A stretch of DNA of 64,000 nucleotides from Aristolochia californica (Eukaryota; Streptophyta; Magnoliopsida; Piperales; Aristolochiaceae). Under the pieces are notes generated by a model. It worked only from the letters and a program-made list of their open reading frames with translations, was not told where the DNA came from and did no database searches. Positions 1 through 10,694 of this stretch are shown here, piece by piece (positions within the stretch are counted from its first letter, which is position 1; every line of letters begins with the position of its first letter). The stretch spans positions 8,374,723 through 8,438,722 of the forward strand of contig JARWKL010000011.1 in NCBI GenBank assembly GCA_029961685.1, in the 5' to 3' direction. Made by a program: the position numbers and the translations under genes.

Positions 1-342
1 GATAAGTTCATCTAGGACCTTGATAAATCTAGATATAAAGGGTTGGCTATAGCTAGAATCTAGCTAATCTCTGGGGAGATTAAATTGTGATCGTGTATTT
101 GAGCATACGCGGGGTTAGAAGAAGAGTTGAAATATCTTTCTTTTAATTCCAAGATAATAGAGCTATTATTAGTGGAATTTTTCAAGTACAGGTTCTTGGG
201 TAGTGAATATCAAAAGAAGAGCATCAATAACAAAACATTTGGTGTTCAATTTTTGGTGATTGATTTTTTTCTTATTTTATTTGCATATTTATTTGATTTA
301 ATTATTGATTCACTCCCTCTTGAAAAGCCACTTAGGCAAACA
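1..342 (+). mobile_element. 3' part of a Sirevirus-like copia LTR (5' end outside window)
   Basis: This stretch aligns by eye with two other LTR 3' regions in the window, at about 12745-13112 and 54493-54800. All share the order: rate of 'aatctagata' text, 'gtatttgagcat', 'aatagagctattattagtgga', then 'aacaaaacatttggtgttcaat'-like text. It ends ...GGCAAACA and is followed at once by a primer-binding-type sequence, which marks the LTR/internal boundary. The orientation is +. Only the downstream part is present, because the element starts left of the window. The short open frame at 127-375 lies inside the LTR and is not a gene. Confidence 0.75.
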
Positions 343-343
343 A

Positions 344-356
344 TTGGTATCAATGC
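344..356 (+). other. Primer-binding site for initiator Met tRNA
   Basis: TTGGTATCAATGC sits two bases after the LTR end. Plant copia elements prime minus-strand DNA synthesis from initiator methionine tRNA with TGGTATCAGAGC. Here the first nine bases (TGGTATCA plus one) agree and the end is altered. Confidence 0.65.
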
Positions 357-409
357 AGGACAAAGCATGATTTGAGTCAAAATTCACTTGATTTTTAAAT
401 TCGATTAAG

Positions 410-1350
410 ATGGCATCTCAAGATAAATTACTCCTTCCCGAAGGACAATCTGCCAACCGTCCCCCTCTTTTCAATGGTGTGAAGTATGGGTATTGTAAGG
501 TAAGAATGGAGTTCTTCCTCCAATCCATAGATTGGGACATTTGGAATGGCCCATTTGAGGCTCAAAAACTTGAGAATAACATCTTTGTCACAAAGGAATT
601 TACTAAGTTGACTAGGGAAGGTAAAGAGCAACTCAAAATAACTCCAAGGCCATCAACTTATTTTTTTGTGCTTTAGGACCAAATGAGTTTAATCGGGTCT
701 CCACATGTAAGACCGCAAAAGAAATATGGGATAAATTGGAGGTCACACATGAAGGGACCACCAGCGTCAAGGACTCAAGGATGAGTTTATATATTGTCCA
801 ATATGAAAATTTTAAAATAAAATTAGGCAAATCAATAGCTAAGATGCACTCTAGGTTCACTCATAAATGAATTGAACATTCAAGGAGAGGAGATGTCCCT
901 TTATAGGCAAAATGACAAGTTTCTGAAGGCACTTCCAAAGTCATGGGACATGAGGAAGACTACCATTCGTGAGAATGCTAACTTTAGAACAATGAGCTTG
1001 AAAGAGCTTCTAGGAATTCTTCTAACTTATGAGATGGAACCTCAAGAATTAGAGGAAGAGCGACCTAAAAGAAAAATGCTTGATCTAAAGGCCCAAGCTA
1101 GTGCTGAAAGTGTCACCAGTGAAGGGGCTCTGATGAGGTGAGCTTCATCTCTAGACATCTTCAAAGGATGTACAAAAAGAAGAATTTTTTTAGAAAAGGA
1201 CAATTTAGAACTCAAATTGAAAAATCTTTTTAGAAAATTGATCTTTGTTTTGAGTGTGGTAAATCATGGCATAAAAGAAACAAATGCCCAAACTTAGAAG
1301 GAAGAACCTCATCCTCAAGAAAAGATCCAAAGAACAAGAAGAAGAAAGTC
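410..1350 (+). pseudogene. copia gag polyprotein remnant (Sirevirus-like)
   Basis: The first open piece starts at ATG 410 and reads NRPPLFNGVKYGYCKVRMEF, the usual start of Sirevirus-type gag (target text, W/Y-x-K-x-RM). A frameshift near 660 leads into PNEFNRVSTCKTAKEIWDKL, the gag core, and a further break near 868 leads to the LPKSWD...LKELLGILLTYE segment (872-1141). A complete CCHC zinc knuckle, CFECGKSWHKRNKC, is encoded at about 1246-1287. The frame is broken at least three times, so no protein is expected. The reading stops at 1375, where a minus-strand LTR has inserted. Gag would have formed the particle shell of the element. Confidence 0.8.
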
Positions 1351-1375
1351 TTGATCTTGGCTTGGGATGCTATAG

Positions 1376-1668
1376 TGTTAAATTCTAGGGTTCAATCTCT
1401 AGAAGGTATAGGTTTAAGAGGGAGAACAGAGGAGAAGAGAAAAGAGAGTAGGGAGAAGAGAAGAGGGGACAAGTGTGAGAAAATTAGAGTTTCAAGAGGG
1501 GAATAATGAGAACATGATTTTGAGCTCTCCCCCAACTTTTATTTATAGTTTGTGAGGGTAAAAACCCTAATACAAGAGTAAAGAAAAATAACTTAAGTTA
1601 TTATATAATTACATCCCATGCTACTCACCCAAACTTAATTACGTATAATGCCACTATCTTCCTCAACA
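1376..1668 (-). mobile_element. 3' LTR of minus-strand copia element B
   Basis: On the + strand it starts TGTTAAATTC and ends CCTCAACA (293 bp), so it has TG/CA ends on both strands. The next bases, 1669-1683, read on the - strand as CAGCTTGAGGAGAAG, the standard copia polypurine tract that precedes the 3' LTR. A TATA-like TTTATTTATAG lies at about 1537-1548. The left flank is TATAG inside the gag of the first element. No matching 5' LTR was found, because the 5' side of B is cut off near 7727. Confidence 0.75.
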
Positions 1669-1683
1669 CTTCTCCTCAAGCTG

Positions 1684-3170
1684 GTGAGAAAACATCAAAG
1701 ATTCTCAACTTGGAACATATCTCTCATAGATCTTTTTCAGCAATGGCCTTTGTAAAGATGTCTATGAGTTGATTCTTGGATAGGATGTACTGCATGGAAA
1801 TCACACCAGCTTGCAACTTTTCCTGAACAAAGTGACAAGCTATCTCAAATATGATTTATTCTTTCATGAAACACTAGATTAGTTACAGAATAACAGTTTG
1901 ATTATCACAATGAAGTTGCATGGGTTTTGTTATACAGAAACCTAGCTCAATCATGAAGGATTTGGCAAGTGCCATAGACTTGACCTTGCCATCACTTTTG
2001 TTTCCTACTTATCCATGTGACTAAATTCCCTCCAACTATCGCACAATATCCAAAGATGAATTTCCTTTCATCTAGAGAGCCAACCCAGTCTACATCTAGA
2101 AAGCCCTCAATATTAGTATGTCCATGGCATTTAAATAAATAACCCTTGTCCTAGATTTTTCTTGAAGTACCAGAGAATCCTTTCCAATGCTATCCAATGA
2201 GATTGCTGAAATCGAAGCATGAATTGATTGATAACCCTTAATAAATAGGATATATTCGCTCATGTGACTGCAAGATAAATAAGTTTTCCAACTAACCTAT
2301 GAAATCGCCCAACTTCAACCTCACTACCACCTTCAACACTGAGTTTAACATTAGGCTCCATAGGTGTGTCAATTGGCTTACACCCGAGCATTCCTGTTTC
2401 TTGAATCAAATCAAGAACATGTTTCCTTTGTGACAAGACTATGCCATGATTGGATTGAAGGACTTCTATACCCAAGAAGTATTTGAGGAGTTCTAAGTCT
2501 TTTTTTTGGAACTCCCTTTTTAAGTCCTTGACTGGATGAATACCAATATAATCATTGCTCGTAATATTAATGTCATCAACATAGATATTCATGAGAATCT
2601 TCCCTTGAGTGGTATTTTTTATAAATACAAAATGATCACTTTCACATATCTAGAACCCAAGCCAATTAACAACACTGGTGAACTTATCAAACCAAGCCCA
2701 AAAAGATTGTTTGAGCCCGTAGATGGCCTTTTTCAATCAATATACTTTCTCACCCTCAACCACATAACAAGGTGGTTGAATCATATATACCTCTTTTGAG
2801 AGTTCAACATGTAGAAAAGCACTTCTTACATCCAACTGATATAAAGCTCATTTAAAATTAGCCGCAAGAGATATAAGGACTTGAAAAAAATTCATTTTGG
2901 CCGTGAGAGAGAATGCCTCATCATAATCAATCCCATAAGATTACGTATAACCCTTCGCAACTAAAATCTCATCAAGATTATACTTCAGTGTGAATACCCA
3001 CTTGCACCCTATAGCCTTCTTGGTGGCTGGGAGAGATGTCAAATCCCAGGTGCAATTCTTATACATAGCTTGGATCTCTTCATCCATGGTAGTTTTCCAC
3101 CTTGGATCTTTTGAGGCCTCTGCATAAGTACTAGGAACATGAGAAGATGAGGCGACAAACAAAAGTGAAA
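1684..3170 (-). pseudogene. copia element B: reverse transcriptase and RNase H
   Basis: On the - strand the order is reverse transcriptase (about 3170-2260) then RNase H (about 2260-1690). Recognisable RT text is GCKWVFTLKYN (2941-3162), YVDDI within MNIYVDDINITSNDYIG, and LLKYFLGIEVLQSNHGIVLS (2260-2592). The YVDD catalytic motif is intact. RNase H text includes LHCDNQTVI, HFVQEKLQAGVISMQYI and QLIDIFTKAI. Several frameshifts and stops break the chain, and the RT core between about 2600 and 2940 is degraded. RT and RNase H would copy the element RNA into DNA. The segment is ancient and inactive. Confidence 0.85.
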
Positions 3171-4374
3171 CACGGCTGGAAGATAACCGATGGGTGGAAG
3201 ATATAATTGGAGAGTGGGAGTAAGTATGGAGAGTGGTTGAATAGTAGTGGTTTGTGGGTTTTTTCGAAGGGTGATAGGATATGATGGACCAAACATAATT
3301 GGAGAGGATGGAGGAGAACTTACCTCATGAGCATCAAGAGATTGCACAAGTGAGTGGTCGATAGAAGGTGAGAGAGTGTCCTCATGTTGTTGCTCATCTT
3401 GTGGAAGTTGGTGATCAACGGGCACACTTGGATTGATATTTGCAGATGGTGTAAAACCAGGAGGAGAACTAGTTGAGAAGTATGGGTGGTCCTCAAAAAA
3501 TGTGACATCAGTAGAAATGATTATTTTCTATAGGATTGGTGAGTAACATACATACCCTTTCTATGTTTTTGAGTACCCCAAGAAAATACACTTAATGGCT
3601 TTGGGAGAAATTTTATTCCGATGAGGCTCCATATTATGAACAAAGGAGGTACATCCAAAGACATGTGGTGTTCATGAAAAGGGTGATACATCATGAAATA
3701 ATTTAGAGAAAGATTCTGACCTTGTAGGACACTAGATGGCATCCGGTTAATTAAAAAAATAAGCTATAAGAACTGCATAAGGCCAATAAAATTGTGGGAC
3801 ATTCATAGAGAGCATGATTGTCCAGCTAACTTCAACTAGATGTCTATTTTTTCATTCAGACTCACAATTCTGTTGTGGGGTGTAAACACATGAAGACTGA
3901 TGGATAATTCCCCTTTTATAATAGAGGGATTGAAACTGAGAAAAGAAATACTCCTTTACATTATTTGATCTGAATGCCTGAACCTTTTTTTGAAACTGAG
4001 TCGCCACCATATAAAACATATCAAATATAGTTCTGACCGATCTTTCATCCATTATAACCATGTAACTTTTGTATGGTCATCAACAAAAATCACGAAATAC
4101 TTAGTTACAGAAATATTTGGGACATTAACTAGTCCCTACACATCAAAATGAATTAAAGAAAATAGACTAAAAATAATATTGTTTTGCTTGGGCTGAAACA
4201 TGGTTCTTTAATTTTTTTCAAACTCACAAAAGTCACATAACAATGTAAAAAGAGAACTAGGGGAAGGAACTAATAACTTCAAATTCGGTAAAGAAGGATG
4301 GCTTAGCCTATTGTGTGATTTGGTAGCCTCTGTGTTTATAGTTGCTACAATTGTCAAGCTTGAAGGATCCATAA
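3171..4374 (-). pseudogene. copia element B: integrase
   Basis: The clearest piece is the - strand frame 3852-4061. It matches the second half of a copia integrase catalytic core, FRSNN.KEY, then GIIHQSSCVYTPQQN. The second catalytic Asp, normally SDN, reads SNN, so the enzyme would be dead even without the stops. The C-terminal part follows at about 3740-3521, ending in the Pro/Ser/Thr-rich linker to RT (3508-3039). The integrase N-terminal half is interrupted at 4374 by a Harbinger element, and the reading resumes upstream in gag/protease at 6155. Confidence 0.8.
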
Positions 4375-6154
4375 AGGGGGGGTTAGTCCCCCAAATGGAT
4401 TTTTGAAGATCAAGTTCATGTCCAACATGAAGATCATGTCAGTCATGTACATGAAGATCATCTTCGCACTTGGTGTTAGTATTGACGACTTCATGTGCAC
4501 TGGAAAACAATTTCCAGTGTTAGTGCCCCAACATGAGAAAAACATAAAAAACAAGAGAATCCCTAAACCCTTACAGTACACTTAATTACAACATAATCCT
4601 TAAACCCCAAATTAGGTAAAACAACCATTATTACTACACGAATAAGTTATTTAATGTATAATTACATATATTAATATATGTATTAATTGAATTAGATATT
4701 TTATTGTGCATTAATATGGTAATTACATGAGCCAATGAAATATGCACATGATTAATTAAAAATAATAAATAAATAACGTTATAAATAACAAAAACGAAAG
4801 TAATACGTTAAGTAATTAATTTATTAATAACATATGATATACTTTAACCTAAAAATAAATAATTTAAGAGAAAAAATTGACCTAATCATAACTTTAGCAC
4901 ACTATATATTTGTACATATTTTATGTATTATTAATTAATAATATATTATCACAAAATTTAAAACCATTGGTTTAATTAACTATAGCAATCAGATAATTAT
5001 GCCAAAATAATTTATCAAAAATTTATTTTAACAATATTTTAATTATGACTATTAAATCACTATTTTAATATAGTAATTATAAAATAAATATATTAAATAA
5101 ATAACAATAATTATTTTTATAAATAAAATTTATATATTAATGATTTTTATGACGATAGTTTAATTTTTCCTAACTTAGGAAAAATTAAACCATCGTCGTC
5201 TTCCTCAGTGGCGAGCTAGCGGGCAATGGTGACGGCGACGGTGACAAGCCAGTGGGCAACGGCGACGGCGACAGGCCAGTGGGCAATGGCGACGGTGGCT
5301 GGCAACACCAATAGAGGCGGCGCTTCGACGGTACGTTGAGAGGGAGAAGAGAGGGAGGCCGAGAAGCTCGACCTCCCGTGCTCTGCCACGGAGGTCGAGA
5401 GGGAGAGGAGAGGGAGGATCGCCGAGGAGGGGGGGTGGGCAGGGGGGCGGGGAGAGAGAAGAGAGGAACACTGAGAGAGAAGAGAAGTCGTCGCCGAGGG
5501 AGGAAGTCCTCCCTCCCTCTCGACCTCCATCGCAGAGCCTCTCGATTTCCCGTATTCTACAATGGAGGTCGAGAGGGAGAGGTCGTAGAGAGGGAAAGCG
5601 GAGAGAGGGAGAGCGAAGAAGGACGGTGGAGACGAGAGAGGGAGCAGAGAGCTCGGGGTTTAGGGAGACGATAGAGCTGCGGGAATGAGAGAGGAACACC
5701 GAGAGAGAAGAGAAGTCGTTGTCGAGGGAGGAAGGCCTCCCTCCCTCTTGACCTCCATCGCAAAGCCTCTCGATTTCCCGTACTCTACAATGGAGGTTGA
5801 GAGGGAGAAGCCGTAGAGAGGGAAAGCGGAGAGAGGGAGAGCGGAGAAGGACAGTGGAGACGAGAGAGGGAGCAGAGGGCTCGGGGTTTAGGGAGACGAT
5901 AGAGCTGCAGGAATGAGATAGGGCTGCGGGAACGAGAGAGGGGTGCGCCAAAGAGATCCCCACGCGTGAGTCATGTACATGATTCTCAAAATCGGGCGGA
6001 AAGCACTTTCCGTCGTTTACTCTTGGGACATGAACTCCTGATTTATGGATGATCATGTACATAACATGAAGTTTGGCACTCCCTAACGACATCAGGACAT
6101 GAACTGAGTAATGCGCATGAAGATCATGTCCTGAGTCATGTTGACTAAACCCCC
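4375..6154 (-). mobile_element. Non-autonomous PIF/Harbinger element H1
   Basis: The element is flanked by TAA on both sides (4372-4374 and 6155-6157), the duplication typical of PIF/Harbinger. The ends are inverted: left GGGGGGTTAGTC, right complement GGGGGTTTAGTC. It has inserted into copia element B between integrase and protease. It carries no transposase. Read on the - strand, its start matches the start of the large element at 30585 (both contain CGCATTACTCAGTTCAT). Its AT-rich part matches the large element's array (AACCATTGGTTTAATTAA at about 4962-4979), and its end matches that element's 3' region (the CACTGGAAAACA...AGTGTTAGTGCCCC motif, 4498-4538). It is therefore a deletion derivative of that family. 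Open frames inside are low-complexity artefacts of the GA-rich leader. Confidence 0.85.
5461..5916. repeat. 228-bp tandem duplication in the GA-rich leader of H1
   Basis: GAGAGGAACAC starts at 5461 and again at 5689. GCTCGGGGTTTAGGGAGACG recurs at 5651 and 5879, the same 228-bp spacing. The two units are nearly identical, so the duplication is younger than most of the surrounding decay. The unit is purine-rich on + and contains the GGAGGTCGAGAGGGAGAG motif. Confidence 0.9.
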
Positions 6155-6800
6155 TAAAATAAAGATCTCCTCTCTCACGACCTCCACCAATCACCTGCTT
6201 TATCTTGATGTCCTAAAAATACAATGAGATGAAAAAAAGATAACAAAGCAATTAAGTCATTTTTTAATTATTTTTTAGAAATAAGACTAAGAGGAAATTG
6301 AGGTACAAGTAAAACATAGTTAAGTGAGAGAGATGGAGACAAAGTTGTTGTACCAATGTCTTGAATTTTTGTTTGGGAAAGATCTGCAATGGATACAAAC
6401 CAGTTCATAGTGCATGGTGACACATTTGACAGCTTATGTGTGTGGCCAGTGAGGTGTTTAGAGGCACCTAAATCAATAATCCAAGATGAAGAGTTACCAC
6501 TAAAACTTGAGTCCAAGGAGAACGCACTTGTAGTCGCAATAGCGGTTGTAGTAGCATTCTGAGGAGTTGCCATCATATTCTTGAACTTCTGAAATAAAGC
6601 AAAGTCTTCTTCTAATAGTGTCTTCTCATTTGAGGGTTCACTAGACACTTCATTGGGAGTTGATATGGTAGAGGCCTAATTGGCCTTAAAATAATCTTGG
6701 TTTTCATGTAAATTCCAACATCTATCAATTAGTTGATTATTCATACCACAAAATGTACACTTTCTTTGTTGGCCAATGGTAGATGAATTAGGGTTGGTTT
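6155..6800 (-). pseudogene. copia element B: protease and end of gag
   Basis: The - strand frame 6268-6648 holds SSWIIDLGASKHLTGH, the copia aspartic protease site (usually WIIDSGAS.HMTG). The catalytic Asp is kept but the next Ser is Leu. Upstream on the same strand (6676-6873) is KCTFCGMNNQLIDRCW, a gag zinc knuckle in which the usual His is not at its place. The protease would have cut the gag-pol polyprotein. The gag part is interrupted by a solo LTR at 6801. Confidence 0.8.
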
Positions 6801-7397
6801 TGTACAACACGGGACCCACCATGGTGCTTGAGCTAGTGGGACCCACAATGAGGACGTGGGAAACCAAGGACATTCCTCACCCAAGCAAGCACGAGTTAAG
6901 GAATTAAGAAGCACAAACTGAATTGAGTTAGAAGACTTGAAGATCAAGTGGGACCATAAATATCTCACGAGTTGTCAACCTTATCAAGATGAGCTGGAAG
7001 ATCATGAGGGACTTACAAGGATAAGGCCACAAGCTGGCCTTCTCCCTTATATTCACGTGAATGAAGAAAGAGTCCTAGTTCAAATCATATTAGTTTTCTA
7101 GTAGATTGGTTTGGATAGACTTATCTTAGAGAGTTAGAGTTGGAATGTAATTAGGATTAATTGTATAAGGACTCTACCTCCTCCTCTAGTATAAATAGAG
7201 GAGTTGTAATTCGGAATTCATCAACTTACACATCTCATTCTCGAGTTACTTTCTCCCTCTCTCTCTTTGCTTGGCGCAACCTCTCTTTGCTCTTTTATTT
7301 TTTCTTCTCTCTACCAGAGAGCTCTTCTTCTCTTTTCTTCTTTTTCTTTCTTCTTTATCTTGCTCGGAATTATGGACAAAGGATCCTTAATTCAATA
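6801..7397 (+). mobile_element. Solo copia LTR inserted in element B gag
   Basis: The 597-bp block starts TGTACAACACGGG and ends GGATCCTTAATTCAATA. It is flanked by the 5-bp duplication GGTTT (6796-6800 and 7398-7402), the normal size for copia integration. A TATA box at about 7191 lies in a near-perfect palindrome (7181-7203). The same LTR, in the opposite orientation, is found at 11697-12305: both have GGGACCCACCATG near the start and a CT-rich tail. No internal sequence or second LTR adjoins it, so it is a solo LTR left by LTR-LTR recombination. The open frame 7161-7436 is the CT-rich R/U5 part and not a gene. Confidence 0.88.
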
Positions 7398-7727
7398 GGT
7401 TTCACTACCTTTTCTTCCTCTGCCTTCACCATATGACTTGCCACCTCTTCCTTTTCCTCTACCAGAATTTTTACTCCCTCTCCCTTAGCAGAACAATGCT
7501 AAATTCACAACTTGATCAATTGGAGGAGAAGTTTACTTAACTGGTATCCTAAGCATTGTTGCACACACATCATTAAATGAGGGTCTGACTAAAGAGATAA
7601 GTCCTGATTTTTTACAACAACCAAGTAAGATTATAAATTAGTGTTGAAAAGTAGGTCTGGAAGACTCTTACATGACTCTCACAGTAAAAAATCTCACAAA
7701 TCTTGAATTAAGATGGTAAAGCCTAAG
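7398..7727 (-). pseudogene. copia element B: gag fragment (Gly/Arg-rich)
   Basis: Minus-strand reading of 7400-7500 gives SGRGKGRGGKSYGEGRGRKG, the Gly/Arg-rich RNA-binding stretch that precedes the gag zinc knuckle. It continues the gag piece broken by the solo LTR at 6801-7397. Upstream gag text (to about 7680) is too degraded to assign residue by residue. The element is then cut off by the end of another LTR near 7728, so its start and 5' LTR are missing. Confidence 0.65.
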
Positions 7728-9265
7728 ATATTGGCCAAGGTGGCTTCTCAAGAAGGGAGGGCATGCATTAAAGAAATTCAATGAAAAAATAACATGCACA
7801 CGCCATAGGGACAAAACAATTTTTTTGTTCTTGATGTTTCCTTAGTGGTAGTCACCGCACAAGAACCCATGTTTGGGAAAAATTTCACTATTATGCTCTA
7901 ACAGCTGGAAAACTACAAAGAGATTTGGCTCTCTTTGGCCATGTTTAACTCAATATATGATTTTTACACAAGTCAATCTCCCCAAGATATTGTTATTTGA
8001 TTCTAGCTCTAGCTAGGCCTTTCCTTCTAGATTAACGGATTCTAGATGAACCTTTCACAAATTCATGAAAAGAAAGGAAAAAAATTGCACCCTTACTTGG
8101 AGATATAATTCTCCTTGAGAGATTCAAGTTGCCTCCTCCTTTGTAGCACATTGTGGAATGAATAAGAAGATTGTGCTATGATGCATGCAAGGATAATTGA
8201 AAGAGATTGAAGATTTTCAAAGGTAAGACTCTCTCTCTTTCTCTTTAAAGCACTTTTGGTGTGAATTTGTGAGATAAAGATTTGTGGCTTGAGGATATGC
8301 CAATTAATGCTCATTCACTTCTTCACTCATGATTTGGTGGGGGTATTCATAGTCTCCTCAACTCAAACTAGCCGTTATTTTCTCATTTGAAAAACTCGAA
8401 CCGGGCCACTGGTAAATGACTAATCGATCATAATGACTATTTTTTTGTCAGACAGTGACTTATTGATCGATGGACTGATTGGTCAATATATTACCATTGG
8501 TTCAGAAAAGTTAAGTTGATCAATCAATCAAGATTCCCTCTGGCTGTGCATTACAAGCATGATCGATCAGTGAATTTTTATTTGATCGATCATGCTTGAA
8601 GTCCTTTACTGACAAGGTTTTGACTGATCGATCAATCTGGAGGGATGATCGATCATTCCATGTAAATTATACTTTCCTGGAAAGATATGATTGATCAATC
8701 AATGACGGATTATCGATCATTCGTTATAGGATGAAATGGCCATGTCATGGATGATCGATCAATTGACTACAATTGATAGATCATGTTTTATATTTTTGGC
8801 CTGCACAGTTCTAGATGATCGATCACGATGAGTGAGTGATCGATCATTCCAATGCCAGACTAAAAATGTATATTTTATACAACATGGGAATATCTCTCTA
8901 AGTGATTTAACATATTTCTAAGTGATGTGTATGATGATTCTAAACATGTCTATATGCAATTTAAATCTTAAAGCTTCGATCTCACAAGTGCTTAAGGAAT
9001 AGAAATTAGAATGCTCTCTTACATAAATTGACTTACTTTAAATGTTTGTCTTTGATGCTTGAACTCAGGTCTTCTCATTGTCATCTTCTTTGTGGATGTT
9101 TCTTCAAGAGATGTTCTTCAATTGTGCTTGAGGTCTTCTTTTTGGCTTCGAAGCTTTTGACCTTGAGATGCTCTTGAAGGTGAAATATCTTAAATACTTT
9201 ATATTTGTAAGTTATTAGTTCAATTAAGTTTTGTTATCATCAAAAGCAATGTGGGAGTAAACCTA
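7728..9265 (-). mobile_element. 3' LTR of Sirevirus-like element S1
   Basis: On the - strand the LTR start carries TTTTGATGATAACAAAACTT (about 9225-9250), a standard feature near the 5' end of Sirevirus LTRs. It is preceded by the purine-rich AAGAAAGGGAGAAAT (about 9271-9285), the polypurine tract, and by a ...TTTTGTCATCATAA end of the internal region. The LTR end, CTTGAGAAGCCACCTTGGCCAATA, lies at about 7729-7752 and matches the + strand LTR end near 13112. The length of about 1.5 kb fits Sireviruses. Both boundaries are estimates of about 10 bp accuracy. The open frame 8093-8314 lies in the LTR and is not a gene. Confidence 0.7.
8430..8850. repeat. Cluster of TGATCGATCA dyads in the S1 LTR
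   Basis: The exact 10-bp palindrome TGATCGATCA occurs at 8560, 8583, 8625, 8646, 8752, 8816 and 8837. At least six one- or two-base variants (for example TGATTGATCAATCA, TTATCGATCA) lie between about 8430 and 8790. Spacing is irregular, 21-106 bp. The cluster lies upstream (on the - strand) of the LTR TATA region near 8350, where LTR enhancers normally sit. Confidence 0.85.
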
Positions 9266-9630
9266 CGATAAAAAAATTTCTCCCTTTCTTATGATGACAA
9301 AATTTAACTTGGAAAAAATAAAAATTACACTTTTCTAAGGGTAGGAGTTAAGTATATATGCTATTCTAATCATAAGCTCCCCCTTTTTGTCATAATAAAA
9401 AACATAGTGAATTTAATGGAAATATAGAACAAAAAGTGGCTTAAAAGCCATGTCATAAATGATGTTCCAATGATTACAAAATGATGTGTATAAGTATAAA
9501 GCCATACATAGAAGTATATCAAATAAAAACATGTTTACTAGCAGAAATAAAATAGATGGATGGATCCTAAGGTCAACTATGGTGGAGGTAAAAGGCAGAT
9601 GAGGATGGTGTTAAGATGGTGCTTGATCCT

Positions 9631-10694
9631 CTATAATTGTGCCTTCGCCTCGTCGAGGTTGGACATAATTGCTACCTGACTAGCCTGGACATCATCTACA
9701 ACATCTTCGATAGTGGAGAGCCGATCAGTGGATGATGAAGTACCTTCCTGCTTTCTTCTCCTCTTTGCTAACTCATATTGATCTGCGAGATGCTCCAGAC
9801 TCATCTTGTCTCTGTAAGTGGAAGGTTGCGGGGTTGTCTCCTTCGGTATCTTCTCTCTTTGGATCCATTGTCCATGCTACTTTATGAACCCAAAGTTTCC
9901 AACCTTTCTTTCACTGATAGACATCTTGTCAAGTCCACATATACCTCATCTAAGAGGTCTACACCACTATGGAGAAGAATGGCGGTGATCTCTTGTGTGA
10001 ACGGTAGAGTGTCTACCTTTGAATTGATAGCAATATCAGTCATCCTACTGGCCATGAAGTACTCGTAATCTAGAGGAACCTTCTTGAAGATAGCCATCAA
10101 CCAAAAAGTTTTGGTTGTCGTGAGGTGAGAGAAGGTTCCCTTCCTAGGATTCAATATGTGAGTCACTATCTCGATGGCGAATCGTTATGGCAAAGTGAGG
10201 TCCCTTATCCTCACTTCATAGGAGCTCCCTAATATCTGTCCAAAGAAATTGAAGATTGCATCTTGTATATTCCGAGGGATGTCCTCGTGGAAATCTGTCA
10301 ACCAATTTTTCTTTATGTATCTCATCGTGCCCACGATAGTGGAGCCAAGGAGATTATTCAAAGCAGGAATCTGAATAGAAATGGATGTTTTCTTCTCACA
10401 AGAAGAAATCTTGAGACTATGAGGCCCAAGCTCCTCAATTTCTAAGTTCGTGTAAAACACCTTCACTAGAAGAGGATACACGGGCTCTTCTCTCTCTAAC
10501 AAGCCTTTGTAAGTCTAGAAGAACTCCATAAAGACTTCTTTTCCCTTTCATAAAGCCTTTGTAGTTCAACGATGCTTTTCAGGGCAAAAGTAGAGAATAT
10601 CTTTTTCTTTGATTCTGAGTATGGAAGTACTCCTTCCAATTTGACATTCCTTGTAGATGTCGTTCTCCTTTCTTAGAGACTTGTTCTTTGCCAT
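9631..10694 (-). pseudogene. Extra ORF downstream of pol in S1 (putative plant transposon protein)
   Basis: The order on the - strand is RNase H (ends about 11087), a spacer, this ORF, polypurine tract, LTR. The ORF begins near ATG 10694 (AKNKSLRKENDIYKECQIGR), is open from 10502 to 10185 and from 10166 to 9882, and ends with a charged segment at 9804-9631 (MSLEHLADQYELAKRRRKQE). Two in-frame stops near 10540, one at 10182 and a frameshift near 9882 separate the pieces. The middle resembles the plant-specific domain often named putative plant transposon protein: VKVFYTNLEIEE near the start and LPFTQEITAILLHSGVDLLD near the end. No signal peptide or membrane segment is seen. A position after pol is where Sireviruses carry an env-like gene, but the function of this protein is unknown. 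Confidence 0.7.

Noticed and set aside
1..375. A gene at the window start (82-codon frame 127-375)
   Set aside because: The frame overlaps the LTR end and the primer-binding site, and related DNA at 12745-13112 and 54493-54800 is non-coding.
5205..6194. Long open frame of 329 codons on the minus strand
   Set aside because: It lies wholly in the GA/CT-rich, tandemly duplicated leader of Harbinger element H1. The product is Ser/Pro/Arg low complexity, and the length comes from lack of stops in purine-rich DNA.
7161..7436. Frame with Ser/Phe-rich product that looks like a signal sequence
   Set aside because: It lies across the CT-rich end of the solo LTR and its target duplication.
8430..8850. 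TGATCGATCA copies as a CRISPR-like or satellite array
   Set aside because: Repeat length and spacing are irregular, spacers are not uniform, and this is plant nuclear DNA; LTR enhancer dyads are the simpler reading.
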